Of a stretch of DNA of 64,000 bases, positions 51,711 through 61,726 are shown piece by piece; the stretch's first letter is position 1, and every line of letters starts with the position of its first letter. Position numbers and translations under genes: made by a program. A model generated the notes under the pieces. That model did not search any database. It was given only the letters and a program-made list of their open reading frames with translations, and was not told where the DNA came from. The stretch covers positions 1-64,000 of the forward strand of contig NZ_FOSK01000002.1 of NCBI RefSeq assembly GCF_900114245.1, read 5' to 3'. Source of the stretch: Pseudovibrio ascidiaceicola. GTDB taxonomy: Bacteria > Pseudomonadota > Alphaproteobacteria > Rhizobiales > Stappiaceae.

Positions 51711-53309
51711 TTATTTTGCAGTTGCGTCAGTGATGCGACCAGCCAGTTTAGGCTCATATGCACCGCCCTGCGCTTTCAGGAAGTCAGCAAGTACGAACTC
51801 AAGGCCTGGACCGTAGTCGTATGCATTTTTGCCTTCTGCGGAGAAGATCTTGTAACCGTCACCACCGTTACGAACGTAGTTGTTGGTTGCAAGCTTGTAG
51901 ACCTTGTCTGCTTCGATTGCAGAACCGTCTTCCAGAGTTACTTCAACAATACGCTCACCAGCAGGCTTGGACGCATCGAAGGTGAACTTCAGACCAGCAA
52001 CCTGTGGGAAGCGACCAGCGCCTTCTTCGATCTTGGACAAACCGTTTTCCAGAGCGGTTTTGATGAACTTACCTTGAAGTTCAAAAGTCGCCAGAGTGTT
52101 CTGGAAAGGAAGAACTGCCAGAGCTTCACCCATGGTTACTTCGCCAGCGTCGATGGAAGCACGCAGACCACCACCGTTGGTGATTGCAATCTGAACACCT
52201 TTATCTTTGGTTGCTGCAAGCATAGCGTCAGCTACGAGAACACCCATTTCACACTCACGTGCGCGGCAAGACTTGCGGTCACCATCTACTGGTGCTGCAG
52301 TTGCGCCGATAACTTCGGTGCGGATTTCGTCAAGCGGACCAGCAAGTTCTTTGATGCGTGCTTTGATTGCTTCGTTTTCAGCAACCTTTGCATCCATGAT
52401 GATTGGCTCACCAACGGCTTCAACAACGTCGCCGTTGTCGTCAAACTTCACGTTCAGCTCACCGAGGAACTTACCGTAAGCGTATGCAGATACGATCGCA
52501 GTTTTCTTTCCGTCCGGACCTTCAACCCAAGTTGGGTATGGGCCTTCAGCGCGGTCAGAGGTGTTGGACAGGAATGTGTTGGTGTGACCACCAACGATCA
52601 CGTCGATGCCAGCAACAGCAGCAGCAACTTTCTTGTCAACGTCATAACCGGAGTGAGACAGAACAACGATCTTGTTCACGCCTTCAGCCTGCAGGTTTGC
52701 TACCTGAGTGGTTGCTGCCTGGATTGGGTCGAAGAAGTGAACATGCTCACCTGGGCTTGCAAGGTCGCTGGTGTCGTCTGGAGTCAGACCGATCAGGCCG
52801 ATCTTTTCGCCATCGCGCTCAACAATCGCGGTTGGCATCAGAACGTCAACGAGTTTCGCTTCTTTAGAAACGTCAGCGTTTGCAAGCAGAACAGGGAACT
52901 CAACAGCATCCATGAAGCCACGGAGAACTTCTGGGCCATCGTCAAACTCGTGGTTACCGACAGTCATTGCGTCGTAACCAAGAGTGTTCATGAATTCAGC
53001 AGCAGCCTTACCTTTGTAGTAAGTGTAGAACAGAGAACCCTGGAACTGGTCACCCCCATCCACGAGGATAGAGTTTTTCGCAGCCGCACGGCGCTCTTTA
53101 ATTGCTGTTTCCAAACGGGCAGTGCCACCCAAACACTTGCCTTTTGCATCATCCTTTGCGGAACAGTTCGAGTCGTACTTGTTGATTGGCTCAATGCGGG
53201 AATGGAAATCATTCGTATGCAAAATGGTCAGATCAAATTCTGCCATAGCCGGCGCGGAAACGCCAAAAGACAACAAAAGCGCAGTTGCGCCCAAGAGATG
53301 CTTTTTCAT
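51711..53309 (-). CDS. Exported 5'-nucleotidase/UshA-like metallophosphatase
   Basis: This 532-residue protein has a signal peptide MKKHLLGATALLLSFGVSAPAMA. The N-terminal metallophosphatase domain has LTILHTNDFHSRIEP, VDGGDQFQGS, TVGNHEFDDGP, LSHSGYDVD and VGGHTNTF, the metal ligands. The C-terminal 5'-nucleotidase domain has TNGGGLRASIDAGEVT, LPFQNTLATFELQG and ATNNYVRNGGDGY. It hydrolyses nucleotides in the periplasm to give nucleosides and phosphate. Two Cys (about 49 and 59) may form a loop disulfide. It is a single gene. Confidence 0.9.
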   Translation of the reverse strand: MKKHLLGATALLLSFGVSAPAMAEFDLTILHTNDFHSRIEPINKYDSNCSAKDDAKGKCLGGTARLETAIKERRAAAKNSILVDGGDQFQGSLFYTYYKGKAAAEFMNTLGYDAMTVGNHEFDDGPEVLRGFMDAVEFPVLLANADVSKEAKLVDVLMPTAIVERDGEKIGLIGLTPDDTSDLASPGEHVHFFDPIQAATTQVANLQAEGVNKIVVLSHSGYDVDKKVAAAVAGIDVIVGGHTNTFLSNTSDRAEGPYPTWVEGPDGKKTAIVSAYAYGKFLGELNVKFDDNGDVVEAVGEPIIMDAKVAENEAIKARIKELAGPLDEIRTEVIGATAAPVDGDRKSCRARECEMGVLVADAMLAATKDKGVQIAITNGGGLRASIDAGEVTMGEALAVLPFQNTLATFELQGKFIKTALENGLSKIEEGAGRFPQVAGLKFTFDASKPAGERIVEVTLEDGSAIEADKVYKLATNNYVRNGGDGYKIFSAEGKNAYDYGPGLEFVLADFLKAQGGAYEPKLAGRITDATAK

Positions 53310-53653
53310 AGGTCTTGCCTTTATTCAATTGCCCCAAGCAATTTAACGAGACGGCTACGCGAGAATCTCTATATCCGCGCAAACCTCCCAAGAACACGCT
53401 CGGTACAATTGCCCATAACTGTGACAGGCACAAGACTAAAGGAGATATATTTCGCCATCTAACTGAAAAAAAATTCAGAGCCTGACTTTTTTATCGCGAG
53501 CCTTTTTAGCATCCATTACAAGGGGTGGGATTGTTGAGAATCCTTATAATATATCAACTTGTTGGCTCAATAAATCAGAGGTAGAAAACGCCCTAATTTG
53601 GTAAAATTTATCGAAAAAACCCTTAGATTCTCGAAATATTTATCCCCAAATGC
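53310..53653. other. AT-rich intergenic region, no gene seen
   Basis: About 340 bases upstream of the nucleotidase gene and downstream of yacG. No repeat or RNA gene was recognised; it should hold the nucleotidase promoter. Confidence 0.4.
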
Positions 53654-53851
53654 TCAGTGCAGAATACGTGAATTTTCTAGGTCAGAGATATCAGTTTCAG
53701 AGAACTCTTCCTCAACTGCGGGTACGGAATAGTGACCACTCAACCACTTGTTGAGATCCACTTGTTTACACCTGTCTGAGCAAAACGGCTTTGTTGCCTC
53801 TTGTGCTGGTTTCTCGCAGATCGGGCATTTTGCTGATGGCTTCTTCATCAT
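53654..53851 (-). CDS. yacG: DNA gyrase inhibitor YacG
   Basis: This 65-residue zinc protein has CPIC then CSDRC (four Cys), and VDLNKWLSGHYSVP, the YacG hallmark. It binds GyrB and limits gyrase (family knowledge). Two adjacent ATGs follow GAGAGAG; an upstream TTG is not used. It normally follows maf in this order of bacteria, but here an unrelated gene on the other strand lies between. Confidence 0.88.
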   Translation of the reverse strand: MMKKPSAKCPICEKPAQEATKPFCSDRCKQVDLNKWLSGHYSVPAVEEEFSETDISDLENSRILH

Positions 53852-54233
53852 CTCTCTCAACTGCTAGTTTTGATCTTCGACGACATGACTGTTCGCCTAT
53901 CCGGCTCAGCAGAGCATCTGCCAGTGCCTCTAGCCAGAATTACGCAGGACATCAAGAGATAAAAACAGATCATTTTGACGGTTTTGCCGAATTAAGAGTA
54001 ACGATGCGTCACCCACCTCTTCACAACTGGAAATTATCTCCTAAATTTAAGGTGTTAAACAGTTTAGGTGCAAACAACTTTGCAGCGATTAAAGTTCAGA
54101 CTAATATTACTCACAGGCAGGCACTTTTGAACATGTGCGTATCCTTATTCGAAAACCAGAACCACTTTTCAGGGATACGCTCTGAGTTCTGTATGAGTTT
54201 GAGAGTATCTCGCGAAAACCGGGGAAGCGTATA
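53852..54233. other. Intergenic region upstream of yacG and a quinol-monooxygenase-like gene
   Basis: About 380 bases. A 147-codon plus-strand frame (53791-54234) overlaps yacG and has no family pattern, so it is not called. It should contain divergent promoters. Confidence 0.4.
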
Positions 54234-54593
54234 ATGAACAATGAAGTTTCTTGGATTCTAACAGCGCACCTGGCCACCGCAGAACCAAAAGTCTTTGAAG
54301 GACTGATGGTGGAGATGGTGAAAGCAGTCCAGCAGATGCAGGGTGATACCACAGCCTATGTCTGGTACCTGAGTGAAGATGGTCAATCCTGCGAGATTTT
54401 TACGAGCTTTAAGGACAGCAATTCGGCAATGCTGCACCTGACGTGGTTCTCCAACACATATGCAAAGCAGTTTATGGACACACTGCACCCGACAGGTATG
54501 ACAGTTTACGGCAAGCCAACACAGGAGCTGCGCAACGCGCTCGCAAGCCTATCACCACGGTACGTGCAAACTGTGGGTGGGTTCGCGCGTTAG
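54234..54593 (+). CDS. ABM/quinol monooxygenase-like small protein
   Basis: This 119-residue protein resembles dimeric alpha-beta-barrel (ABM-type) proteins: WILTAHLATAEPKVFEGLMVEMVKAVQ, TTAYVWYLSEDGQSCEIFTSFKDSNSAMLHL, and a C-terminal GMTVYGKPTQELRNAL. The function is not known; such proteins can be monooxygenases or degradative isomerases. It sits on the opposite strand inside the usual maf-yacG order and is convergent with maf. Confidence 0.65.
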   Translation: MNNEVSWILTAHLATAEPKVFEGLMVEMVKAVQQMQGDTTAYVWYLSEDGQSCEIFTSFKDSNSAMLHLTWFSNTYAKQFMDTLHPTGMTVYGKPTQELRNALASLSPRYVQTVGGFAR

Positions 54594-54610
54594 CTTTAGC
54601 CTTCTCCTGC

Positions 54611-55246
54611 CTATGCAGCAGGAACGGCGTCTTCGTCCCATGTCTTTTGAGTTGGATAGCCAGCTGACTGCAAGAGGCTTGCGGTCTCCAGTAGAGGCAA
54701 ACCGACAACACTTGGGTAAGACCCGATCACACGTGCGATAAACGCACCAGCAAGGCCCTGAATAGCGTAGCCGCCTGCTTTGCCACGCCACTCCCCTGAG
54801 GCGAGGTACTTTTCCGTGTCATGAGAAGACAGACGACGGAACCTCACACGGGTTTCAACCAGTTTTGTGCGAACCACACCATCAGGCATGTTCACGCAAA
54901 CGCCGGTGTAAACCTTGTGCATGCGACCAGAAAGCAGTTGAAGGCAGACACTTGCCTGCTCCTTGCTCTCGGCCTTTGGCAGGATGCGGCGACCAACTGC
55001 AACAACCGTGTCAGACCCCAGGATGAGGGAATGCGCTTTTTCGTCATCCCGGTCGATCAGAACACGTGCAGCGGCGGCTTTGCCGCGTGCAAGTCTTTGA
55101 GCCAGCGCGCGCGGGCTTTCCCCACGCACAGGCGTCTCATCAATGTCTGCGGGCAAGAGGAATTCCGGTTCTATACCAATCTGCTGAAGCAACGCCAGAC
55201 GACGTGGTGACCCGGAGGCCAATACTAACGGCAGTTCTTTGGTCAT
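54611..55246 (-). CDS. maf: Maf-like nucleotide pyrophosphatase
   Basis: This 211-residue Maf/HAM1-fold protein has [42 protein letters not shown], and [14 protein letters not shown]-like [15 protein letters not shown]. Maf proteins hydrolyse non-canonical or pyrimidine nucleotides to monophosphates. It is part of the conserved infA-maf-yacG block, with a 78-base gap from infA. Confidence 0.92.
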   Translation of the reverse strand: MTKELPLVLASGSPRRLALLQQIGIEPEFLLPADIDETPVRGESPRALAQRLARGKAAAARVLIDRDDEKAHSLILGSDTVVAVGRRILPKAESKEQASVCLQLLSGRMHKVYTGVCVNMPDGVVRTKLVETRVRFRRLSSHDTEKYLASGEWRGKAGGYAIQGLAGAFIARVIGSYPSVVGLPLLETASLLQSAGYPTQKTWDEDAVPAA

Positions 55247-55324
55247 ATGCCAGTTCCCCGATAAATTTACAGACCAGAGCTCAACTAAGGCAGGTTCATC
55301 ATGAACCCGCGCTCAGTGGATCGC

Positions 55325-55543
55325 TTATTTGTAGCGATAGGTGATACGACCCTTTGTCAGGTCATATGGTGTCATTTCCACGAGCACTTTATCGCCAGCC
55401 AGAACGCGAATACGGTTTTTACGCATACGACCAGCAGTGTGAGCGATAATTTCGTGATCGTTTTCAAGTTTCACACGAAAAGTCGCATTAGGAAGGAGTT
55501 CGACGACGACGCCTGGAAACTCCAGCATTTCTTCTTTAGCCAT
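55325..55543 (-). CDS. infA: Translation initiation factor IF-1
   Basis: This 72-residue S1/OB-fold protein starts [53 protein letters not shown], the universal IF-1 sequence. It binds the 30S A site during initiation. A longer open frame upstream is non-coding. Confidence 0.97.
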   Translation of the reverse strand: MAKEEMLEFPGVVVELLPNATFRVKLENDHEIIAHTAGRMRKNRIRVLAGDKVLVEMTPYDLTKGRITYRYK

Positions 55544-55715
55544 TAGGATTCCTGATTTGTTAAATGGAATTTTCGCGGAACCTACCGGATAACTCGTCAA
55601 AAGTGAACAGGCTACCACCATTTCTTGGAGGGCAGTTTCACGAGTTTTACCGCATATTCCATGTTTTGGGGTGGAAAACACATGCAAAGGCCACGCGTAG
55701 AGCATTTTCAGCAGC

Positions 55716-56147
55716 TTATTGCATACGTTGTTCTATCTTTCTCTTAAGCGTATCACGCACCGCTCTGTACGCATCCATGATCTGTGAACGGCTTCCTGTG
55801 GCTACCGTTGGATCGATCGTTGGCCAGTACTCAACATCCACATGCTGCGTACGTGTCAGCTCCAATGCCTTATGATGTGCTTCCGGCGCGAGTGTAACGA
55901 TAAGATCGAACCCGTCCTCAGCCAGATCCTCAAATGTCTTGGGATGGTGATTGCTCAGGTCCATCCCAAGTTCATCCATAACAGAATCGACAAACGGATC
56001 ACGTTCGCCTGCAAAGACGCCACAGGAGCGTGTATAGACCTGTTTGGGATAGAGCAGCTGGGTCAGCCCCTCTGCCATCGGAGAGCGTACGGCGTTCATT
56101 CTGCAGATAAACAGGATGGAACTTGGCCGTGACATAAACTCGGCCAT
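55716..56147 (-). CDS. Low-molecular-weight protein tyrosine phosphatase family protein
   Basis: This 143-residue LMW-PTP/arsenate-reductase-type protein has the P-loop [15 protein letters not shown] (C-x5-R-S) near the N-terminus and the general-acid segment YWPTIDPT. It dephosphorylates tyrosines or reduces arsenate; the local context (a conserved housekeeping cluster) does not decide which. The ATG at 56147 has GGGGGT upstream and lies two bases after the UPF0262 stop. Confidence 0.85.
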   Translation of the reverse strand: MAEFMSRPSSILFICRMNAVRSPMAEGLTQLLYPKQVYTRSCGVFAGERDPFVDSVMDELGMDLSNHHPKTFEDLAEDGFDLIVTLAPEAHHKALELTRTQHVDVEYWPTIDPTVATGSRSQIMDAYRAVRDTLKRKIEQRMQ

Positions 56148-56149
56148 AC

Positions 56150-56659
56150 TTACCCCCGGTGCTGCAAGGCGCAAATGAGCGTAAACAGTCGTCGGGCGGT
56201 TTGATGGTCGATGGTGATTTTCCCTTTCAGGCGTTCTTCCAATATGCAGGCCCCGTCGTCATGCAGTCCACGACGCCCCATATCGATTGCTTCAATCTGC
56301 TTGGGAGAGGCACTACGAATTGCATCGTAGTAACTCTCACAGATCATGAAGTAGTCTTTAATGATCTTCCTAAAAGGGGTGAGCGAGAGGATATGGGTTG
56401 CTATTTCGCTTCCCATTTCATCGCGGATTCCCAATACAAGCTTGCGCTTGATCATAGCAAGATCCAGTCGGTACGGGCCCTGATCGGGCCCGACCGGAGA
56501 AAACATGTTTTCCTCGACCAGATCAAAGATCGCAATTTTTCGCTCCCGCTCGACGTCTTTGTCGGCGCGCACAATAGAATCCGGATCAAGGACCACCTCA
56601 AAAAGGCGTTCTATTCCTTGTTGTCTCTGTTCTTCGTTTACAGGGACTTCCTTGTGCAT
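56150..56659 (-). CDS. UPF0262 family protein
   Basis: This 169-residue conserved alphaproteobacterial protein of unknown function has [82 protein letters not shown]. It always lies near hisD in related genomes. The ATG at 56659 is preceded by GGAAAAG. Confidence 0.92.
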   Translation of the reverse strand: MHKEVPVNEEQRQQGIERLFEVVLDPDSIVRADKDVERERKIAIFDLVEENMFSPVGPDQGPYRLDLAMIKRKLVLGIRDEMGSEIATHILSLTPFRKIIKDYFMICESYYDAIRSASPKQIEAIDMGRRGLHDDGACILEERLKGKITIDHQTARRLFTLICALQHRG

Positions 56660-56690
56660 CAAGCGATCTTTTCCTTACTGGATCAGTTAA

Positions 56691-57986
56691 CTAGTGGTTT
56701 AAGCGGATGGAGACTGAACGTCCATGCGCCTGCAGGCCTTCCACTTCTGCCAGCATGACGGCTGCGGGGCCGATCTGTGCCAGATTTTCCGGGTTACAGC
56801 GCAGAAGCGAGGTTCTCTTCACGAACTCCAGCGTAGAAAGGCCAGAGGAGAAACGGGCCGAGCGAGCTGTCGGCAGCACATGGTTTGAACCGCCCACATA
56901 ATCGCCGATCGCTTCTGGAGTGTAACGCCCAACAAAGACAGCACCAGCATTTCTCATTTTTGGCAGCAGCGCATCAGGGTCATCAACACACAGTTCAAGA
57001 TGTTCCGGTGCAAAACGGTTGGAGAGCACCATAGCGTCATCCAAATTGTCGACGGTGATGATCGCGCCGAAATCATTCCAGCTCTGACGCGCAACATCTG
57101 CACGTGGCAGCGTGGTGAGCTGACGCTCAACGGCCTCTTCTACAGCTCCCGCCAACTCTTCGCTATCCGTGATGAGAATGGACTGTGCCACCGGATCATG
57201 CTCTGCCTGAGAGAGCAGATCGACGGCGACCCAGTCCGGGTTGTTATCTTTGTCAGCTACAACGAGGATTTCGGATGGGCCGGCGATCATGTCGATGCCG
57301 ACAGTTCCGAATACACGGCGCTTTGCTGCTGAAACGTATGCGTTGCCAGGGCCAACAATCTTGGAGACCGGTGCAATCGTTTCTGTGCCGTATGCCAGTG
57401 CACCAACAGCCTGAGCGCCGCCTACGCGGTAGATCTCGGAGACGCCGGACATCTTAGCTGCAGCCAACACGAGTGGGTTGAGCACATCATCAGGGCTTGG
57501 AACCACCATTACGATCCGTTCAACGCCAGCCACTTTCGCAGGGACAACGTTCATAAGGACGGAGGATGGATAGCTGGCAAGACCACCGGGGACATAAACA
57601 CCAACGGCTTCCACTGCAGTCCAGATGGCACCCAGCTCTACGCCGATGGCGTCTTTGTAGGTGTAGCTTTCAGGCAGCTGCTTTTGATGGTGGGAACGAA
57701 TACGATCATGGGCAAGCTGCAAGGCTTCCAGTGTTTCAGCAGGGATTTGCGCAACAGCTGCCTCAATCTCTGCTTCAGTTACTTTCAGCTCGTCCATAGA
57801 TTTGGCCGACATGCGGTCAAATTTATTGGTGTACTCGAGCACAGCCGCATCACCGCGCAACTCAACATCCCGCAGGATGTCGCGCACGATATGATCCACA
57901 TCCTCTGAAGTTTCCCGCTTGCTTCCAAGCAGGGCACGGATTTCTTCTTCGAAACCTTCAGACTTTGAGGAGAGCTTAATCGCCAC
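56691..57986 (-). CDS. hisD: Histidinol dehydrogenase
   Basis: This 431-residue enzyme has GGLASYPSSVLMNVVPAKVAGV, RVGGAQAVGALAYGTETI, VGPGNAYVSAAKRRVFG, IDMIAGPSEILVVAD and DLLSQAEHD (zinc and substrate binding), and FVGRYTPEAIGDYVGGSNHVLPT. It oxidises histidinol to histidine in two NAD-dependent steps. The start is a GTG at 57986. The gene lies between DUF2948 and UPF0262. Confidence 0.96.
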   Translation of the reverse strand: MAIKLSSKSEGFEEEIRALLGSKRETSEDVDHIVRDILRDVELRGDAAVLEYTNKFDRMSAKSMDELKVTEAEIEAAVAQIPAETLEALQLAHDRIRSHHQKQLPESYTYKDAIGVELGAIWTAVEAVGVYVPGGLASYPSSVLMNVVPAKVAGVERIVMVVPSPDDVLNPLVLAAAKMSGVSEIYRVGGAQAVGALAYGTETIAPVSKIVGPGNAYVSAAKRRVFGTVGIDMIAGPSEILVVADKDNNPDWVAVDLLSQAEHDPVAQSILITDSEELAGAVEEAVERQLTTLPRADVARQSWNDFGAIITVDNLDDAMVLSNRFAPEHLELCVDDPDALLPKMRNAGAVFVGRYTPEAIGDYVGGSNHVLPTARSARFSSGLSTLEFVKRTSLLRCNPENLAQIGPAAVMLAEVEGLQAHGRSVSIRLNH

Positions 57987-58112
57987 GTTATCGTTCCCAA
58001 TTTACTATAGTTCCCGGGACTGTTTTTCCCGAGATGATGTCAGATTTTTAGAGATGCAGTCCAAGCCTTCAGGTTGTGTCGGGATTTTACGAAACTATCC
58101 CGCGCTTTCCAA

Positions 58113-58559
58113 CTAGCCTTCTAGGTCATGTTCAGGTCTGCTTTCAGTTTCCCAAACGGAGCCCAGATCTGCCAGTTGTGCTTCGATGCACTCAATATTT
58201 GCTGCAATAGCAGCCCCACCGGAAAACTCAAGCTTCAACTGACCCGCTGGTGCATTTGTCTCTTCAAACAGCACACAGAGCAAAGACAGGACCATGTCTT
58301 TGTTTGTCTGGTTGATTTTCTGAGCTTTGACTGCATCAACCCGAGAAACAGAAAGAACGGAGCGTGCGCGCATTCTTCTTTTCTGGTTGTTTTCGTCTGT
58401 TTCCCAAAGGTATCGGTTCATAGTCAGCACCAGGCGGCGCTCGGCAGGTAAGTACTTGATATCTGCGAGTTTCAGAACACTGTCCTGCACCATGGAAGAG
58501 ATGATCTGCAAATCTTCCTGATCCAGCGCCATCAGCTTCATTGGTTTTACCTGTTCCAT
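58113..58559 (-). CDS. DUF2948 family protein
   Basis: This 148-residue alphaproteobacterial protein of unknown function has KLMALDQEDLQIISSMVQDSVLKLADIKYLPAERRLVLTMNRYLWE and a C-terminal LEFSGGAAIAANIECIEAQLADLG. It is found between murA and hisD in related genomes. AAGGGAT precedes the ATG. Confidence 0.92.
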   Translation of the reverse strand: MEQVKPMKLMALDQEDLQIISSMVQDSVLKLADIKYLPAERRLVLTMNRYLWETDENNQKRRMRARSVLSVSRVDAVKAQKINQTNKDMVLSLLCVLFEETNAPAGQLKLEFSGGAAIAANIECIEAQLADLGSVWETESRPEHDLEG

Positions 58560-58715
58560 ATTGATCCCTTGCAGATTTTCCTAGCCTCGCGCACCGTATA
58601 TAGCGCAAGACATCCTTACTATTACAACAATTTACAGAAAAACATCTATGAATGAACGGAGCAGATTTCAAGCATGAAGGTGTGATCCAGTTTCTTTGAG
58701 AAAATCTCCATGAAA

Positions 58716-58744
58716 AAACCCGGACTGAAAAACAGACCGGGTTT
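58716..58744 (-). terminator. Terminator of murA
   Basis: AAACCCGG / CCGGGTTT stem with a 13-base loop, followed on the minus strand by a U-run, just downstream of murA. Confidence 0.8.
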
Positions 58745-58765
58745 AAATCTTTTGCTTCAGTTTTG

Positions 58766-60055
58766 TTAGGCCGAGATACGCTCGATCACGGCACCGCAGC
58801 GCGACAGCTTCTCTTCCAGCCGTTCAAAGCCGCGATCAAGGTGATAGACACGGCTGACCGTCGTTTCGCCTTCTGCTGCCAAACCAGCGATGACGAGAGA
58901 AACAGATGCGCGAAGGTCTGTTGCCATGACCTGAGCGCCGCGCAGGGTTTCAACACCCTCAACAGAAGCCACCTGCCCGTCCAGTGTGATCTTGGCGCCA
59001 AGACGTGCCAGTTCCTGAACGTGCATGAAACGGTTTTCGAAGATGTTCTCAGTGATCTTGCTCACACCTTTGGAGCGGGTCATGAGCGCCATGAACTGTG
59101 CTTGCAAATCTGTTGGGAAACCCGGGAAAGGCTCAGTGGAAACGTCTACCGGGCTGATACCAGCTCCGTTACGTTTAATTTTGAGACCCATATTGGTTTC
59201 AGTGATTTCTGTGCCGGTCTGGCGCAGGACATCCAATGCACCTTCGAGAAGATCGCCGCGTGCGCCTTCCAGAGTTACTTCACCGCCCGTCATCGCCACG
59301 GCCATGGCATAGGTGCCGGTTTCGATGCGGTCAGGAATAACTGGATGGCGGTGTGCACCCAGACTGTCTACGCCCTGAATATGGATCGTATCCGTGCCTG
59401 CGCCTTCGATCTTTGCGCCCATACCGATCAGACAGTTTGCAAGATCTGTGACTTCTGGTTCCTGAGCGGCGTTTTCAATCACGCTTTCGCCCTTGGCCAA
59501 TGTCGCAGCCATCATGACTGTATGTGTTGCACCTACAGAGATTTTCGGGAAGACAACCCGGCCACCCTTCAGACCGCCTTTGGCATCTGCCTGAACATAG
59601 CCGCGATCCATCTCAATATCAGCGCCAAGTGCTTTCAGACCATCGATAAAGAAGTCAACCGGACGGGTACCGATTGCACAACCGCCTGGCAGAGACACAC
59701 GAGCTGTATGCATACGTGCGAGCAGTGGACCGATGACCCAGAAGCTTGCACGCATTTTGGACACGAGCTCATATGGAGCAGTTGTGTCGACGATGTTGCT
59801 GGCATTCAGGTGAACAGTTTGACCGGTCATTGTATCCTGACCAGCCCGTTTCCCGTCGACCGAATAGTCTACTCCGTGGTTGGAGAGAATCTGAGTGAGA
59901 AGTGCGACATCACGCAAGCGGGGCACATTCTCAAGGGTCAACGTATCTTCGCAGAGCAGTGACGCGATCATCAAAGGCAGCGCAGCATTCTTCGCGCCTG
60001 AGATCGGAATAACACCATTAAGCTGATTGCCACCAACAATACGAATTTTGTCCAT
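58766..60055 (-). CDS. murA: UDP-N-acetylglucosamine 1-carboxyvinyltransferase
   Basis: This 429-residue MurA starts [22 protein letters not shown] and has the active-site Cys in [15 protein letters not shown], with [13 protein letters not shown] and [13 protein letters not shown]. It commits UDP-GlcNAc to peptidoglycan by enolpyruvyl transfer. It is first in the leftward core block, with its own terminator before DUF2948. Confidence 0.96.
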   Translation of the reverse strand: MDKIRIVGGNQLNGVIPISGAKNAALPLMIASLLCEDTLTLENVPRLRDVALLTQILSNHGVDYSVDGKRAGQDTMTGQTVHLNASNIVDTTAPYELVSKMRASFWVIGPLLARMHTARVSLPGGCAIGTRPVDFFIDGLKALGADIEMDRGYVQADAKGGLKGGRVVFPKISVGATHTVMMAATLAKGESVIENAAQEPEVTDLANCLIGMGAKIEGAGTDTIHIQGVDSLGAHRHPVIPDRIETGTYAMAVAMTGGEVTLEGARGDLLEGALDVLRQTGTEITETNMGLKIKRNGAGISPVDVSTEPFPGFPTDLQAQFMALMTRSKGVSKITENIFENRFMHVQELARLGAKITLDGQVASVEGVETLRGAQVMATDLRASVSLVIAGLAAEGETTVSRVYHLDRGFERLEEKLSRCGAVIERISA

Positions 60056-60359
60056 ACTTCTATAACCCCAATAAAGCCCGCGGCGGGAAACACAAATTTG
60101 AAGAAGAATTGATCGTGTCCACTAACATCAGGGCTGTGGCATAAGCAAGGCAGCGCTTCTGCCTAGTTTCTTCCCCAACGGTTTTCCCCAATAGATCCTG
60201 CTGATATTTCGCATTAGCAAGACTTACAAGGACCGCAATATCCTACTCCGCCCAAAACCTGCAGTTTTCGGCGAGATTTCCATATATTTCCAATTTAGCG
60301 ATAAATGCTAGATTTTTACTTAACGCCCTCGCTATTGGGTAGAGCGCATACAGCAATCT
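60056..60359. other. Intergenic region upstream of murA
   Basis: About 300 bases with no gene. It should hold the murA promoter. No repeat was recognised. Confidence 0.4.
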
Positions 60360-60515
60360 CTAGTCTTCGTCAGTGCTCTTCTTAGCAGCCTGTTTTCTAC
60401 GACGTAGGTTGGCACGTAAGGCTTCGGCCAAACGATCTGCTTTTGGGTCGCTTTTTGGCTTTGCTGCGGACTTTAACTGGTTGCCCGTCGTTTCGGTTTT
60501 CTTTGAATCTGTCAT
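60360..60515 (-). CDS. Small basic conserved protein, function unknown
   Basis: This 51-residue lysine/arginine-rich protein begins MTDSKKTETTGNQL and ends with DRLAEALRANLRRRKQAAKKSTDED, a C-terminal pattern seen in small alphaproteobacterial proteins. The ATG at 60515 is chosen; the frame upstream adds non-conserved residues. The role is unknown. Confidence 0.7.
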   Translation of the reverse strand: MTDSKKTETTGNQLKSAAKPKSDPKADRLAEALRANLRRRKQAAKKSTDED

Positions 60516-60765
60516 GCTCAACAGGTACACGAGGACGGGATTGAAGCCAAGTGCCCTAATATACGACAAGTGCATGGCAATGCTCTCATTTCGCTGTGTT
60601 ATTCAGTTTCCACAGAACTGCCAATAAAACCCCTTGCAGGTTTAAAAGGGTTATGACATAAGCCTCCTCGTTCCGAGGGCACTTCCTGCGGAGCACTTAC
60701 CTCGTTGCAAAATACGCTGGTTTGGAAGATATGAGAAGCGCTTAAGTGCTTCATATTTATGCGAT

Positions 60766-60840
<75 letters not shown>

Positions 60841-60872
60841 TTCTTCTAACAGCACTGCACAAATTTCGGCGC

Positions 60873-60947
<75 letters not shown>

Positions 60948-61465
60948 TTCTTCTTCACAATTGATCATTTCACTGAACTGCATCAGGCATATCGCATTCT
61001 TGCTGTGAAATCTGATTTTAAAAAATCAAAGAATTTTAGAACAATTTACAACTCTGCCGTGAGCCTTCTCTGTCGCACAGACTTTTCTGAGGGCGAGTAA
61101 TCGCACTTATCAACGGTAATCCATCGATAATCCAAAGCAGCCGCGAAACAAACAAACTCACCTGAACACATAAATATCAGCTCAATGAAATAAAATTCCA
61201 CGTCATTGAGCTGAGCCTCACCTGCCCTTGCGGCACTGTGTCTGAGATACAACGTGCCACAATTCGACCAAATTTCATCTTGGAGTTGGTTTACATGTGG
61301 CGGGAGTCCTGCGACGTTTCTGTGGTCTTGGGGGCGTATTGGGGTAGTTTTCCAACCAACCGTTTTGCGGATCGGGGAAGAGGGTATGCCGCCCAAGCGC
61401 ACCTGCATGAGCTCTCGTGCAAGTGTCCGCTGATATTCATTTTGTTGGAGTTTCAGGAGGTAAAA
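60948..61465. other. Intergenic region, nothing recognised apart from weak hairpins
   Basis: About 520 bases between the tRNAs and a small protein gene. A GATTTTAAAAAATC hairpin lies at about 61012-61027. Frames at 61046-61510 (minus) and 61238-61465 (plus) have no family features. Confidence 0.4.
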
Positions 61466-61648
61466 ATGGATCAGGCAGTCATCGACGCAGATGTCCCAAC
61501 AGCAGCACACGGAAAGTTTTCCGAAGCAGAGTTACAGATGCTTCGCTATCAACTTGAAGAAGCAGAGTTCGCCAAACTCATCCGATTGGTATCCAGTCTT
61601 CCATCAGAAAAATGGGACCAGGCAATCAAGGCCCTCTCCGCTCTGTAG
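61466..61648 (+). CDS. Small 60-residue protein
   Basis: This 60-residue protein begins MDQAVIDADVP and has a helical, charged C-terminal two-thirds (MLRYQLEEAEFAKLIRLVSSLPSEKWDQAIKALSAL). It has a strong AGGAGG with ideal spacing, which supports expression. The family is not recognised. The frame is open upstream to 61238, but without a ribosome-binding site. Confidence 0.6.
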   Translation: MDQAVIDADVPTAAHGKFSEAELQMLRYQLEEAEFAKLIRLVSSLPSEKWDQAIKALSAL

Positions 61649-61702
61649 GCGTCACGGGTGATCCACCTTGGGGGCAGCTCGACGCTTCCAAGGAGGTATT
61701 GC

Positions 61703-61720
61703 ATGTTTGATTACGGATAA
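61703..61720 (+). other. Five-codon mini-ORF with near-perfect ribosome-binding site
   Basis: AAGGAGGT (61690-61697) with 5-base spacing precedes ATG-TTT-GAT-TAC-GGA-TAA. There is no longer gene in this frame before the convergent response-regulator gene, so it is a leader-peptide-like or remnant site. Confidence 0.3.
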
Positions 61721-61726
61721 GAGAGC

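Noticed and set aside
52074-53462. 462-codon plus-strand frame opposite the nucleotidase gene
   Set aside because: It is antisense to a gene with clear metallophosphatase motifs; the Cys/Phe-rich translation fits no family.
53791-54234. 147-codon plus-strand frame between yacG and the ABM-like gene
   Set aside because: It begins antisense to yacG and lacks conserved features.
58763-59962. 399-codon plus-strand frame opposite murA
   Set aside because: It is antisense to murA, with a composition typical of a shadow frame.
61046-61510. 154-codon minus-strand frame
   Set aside because: It overlaps the well-supported small gene at 61466 and has no ribosome-binding site.
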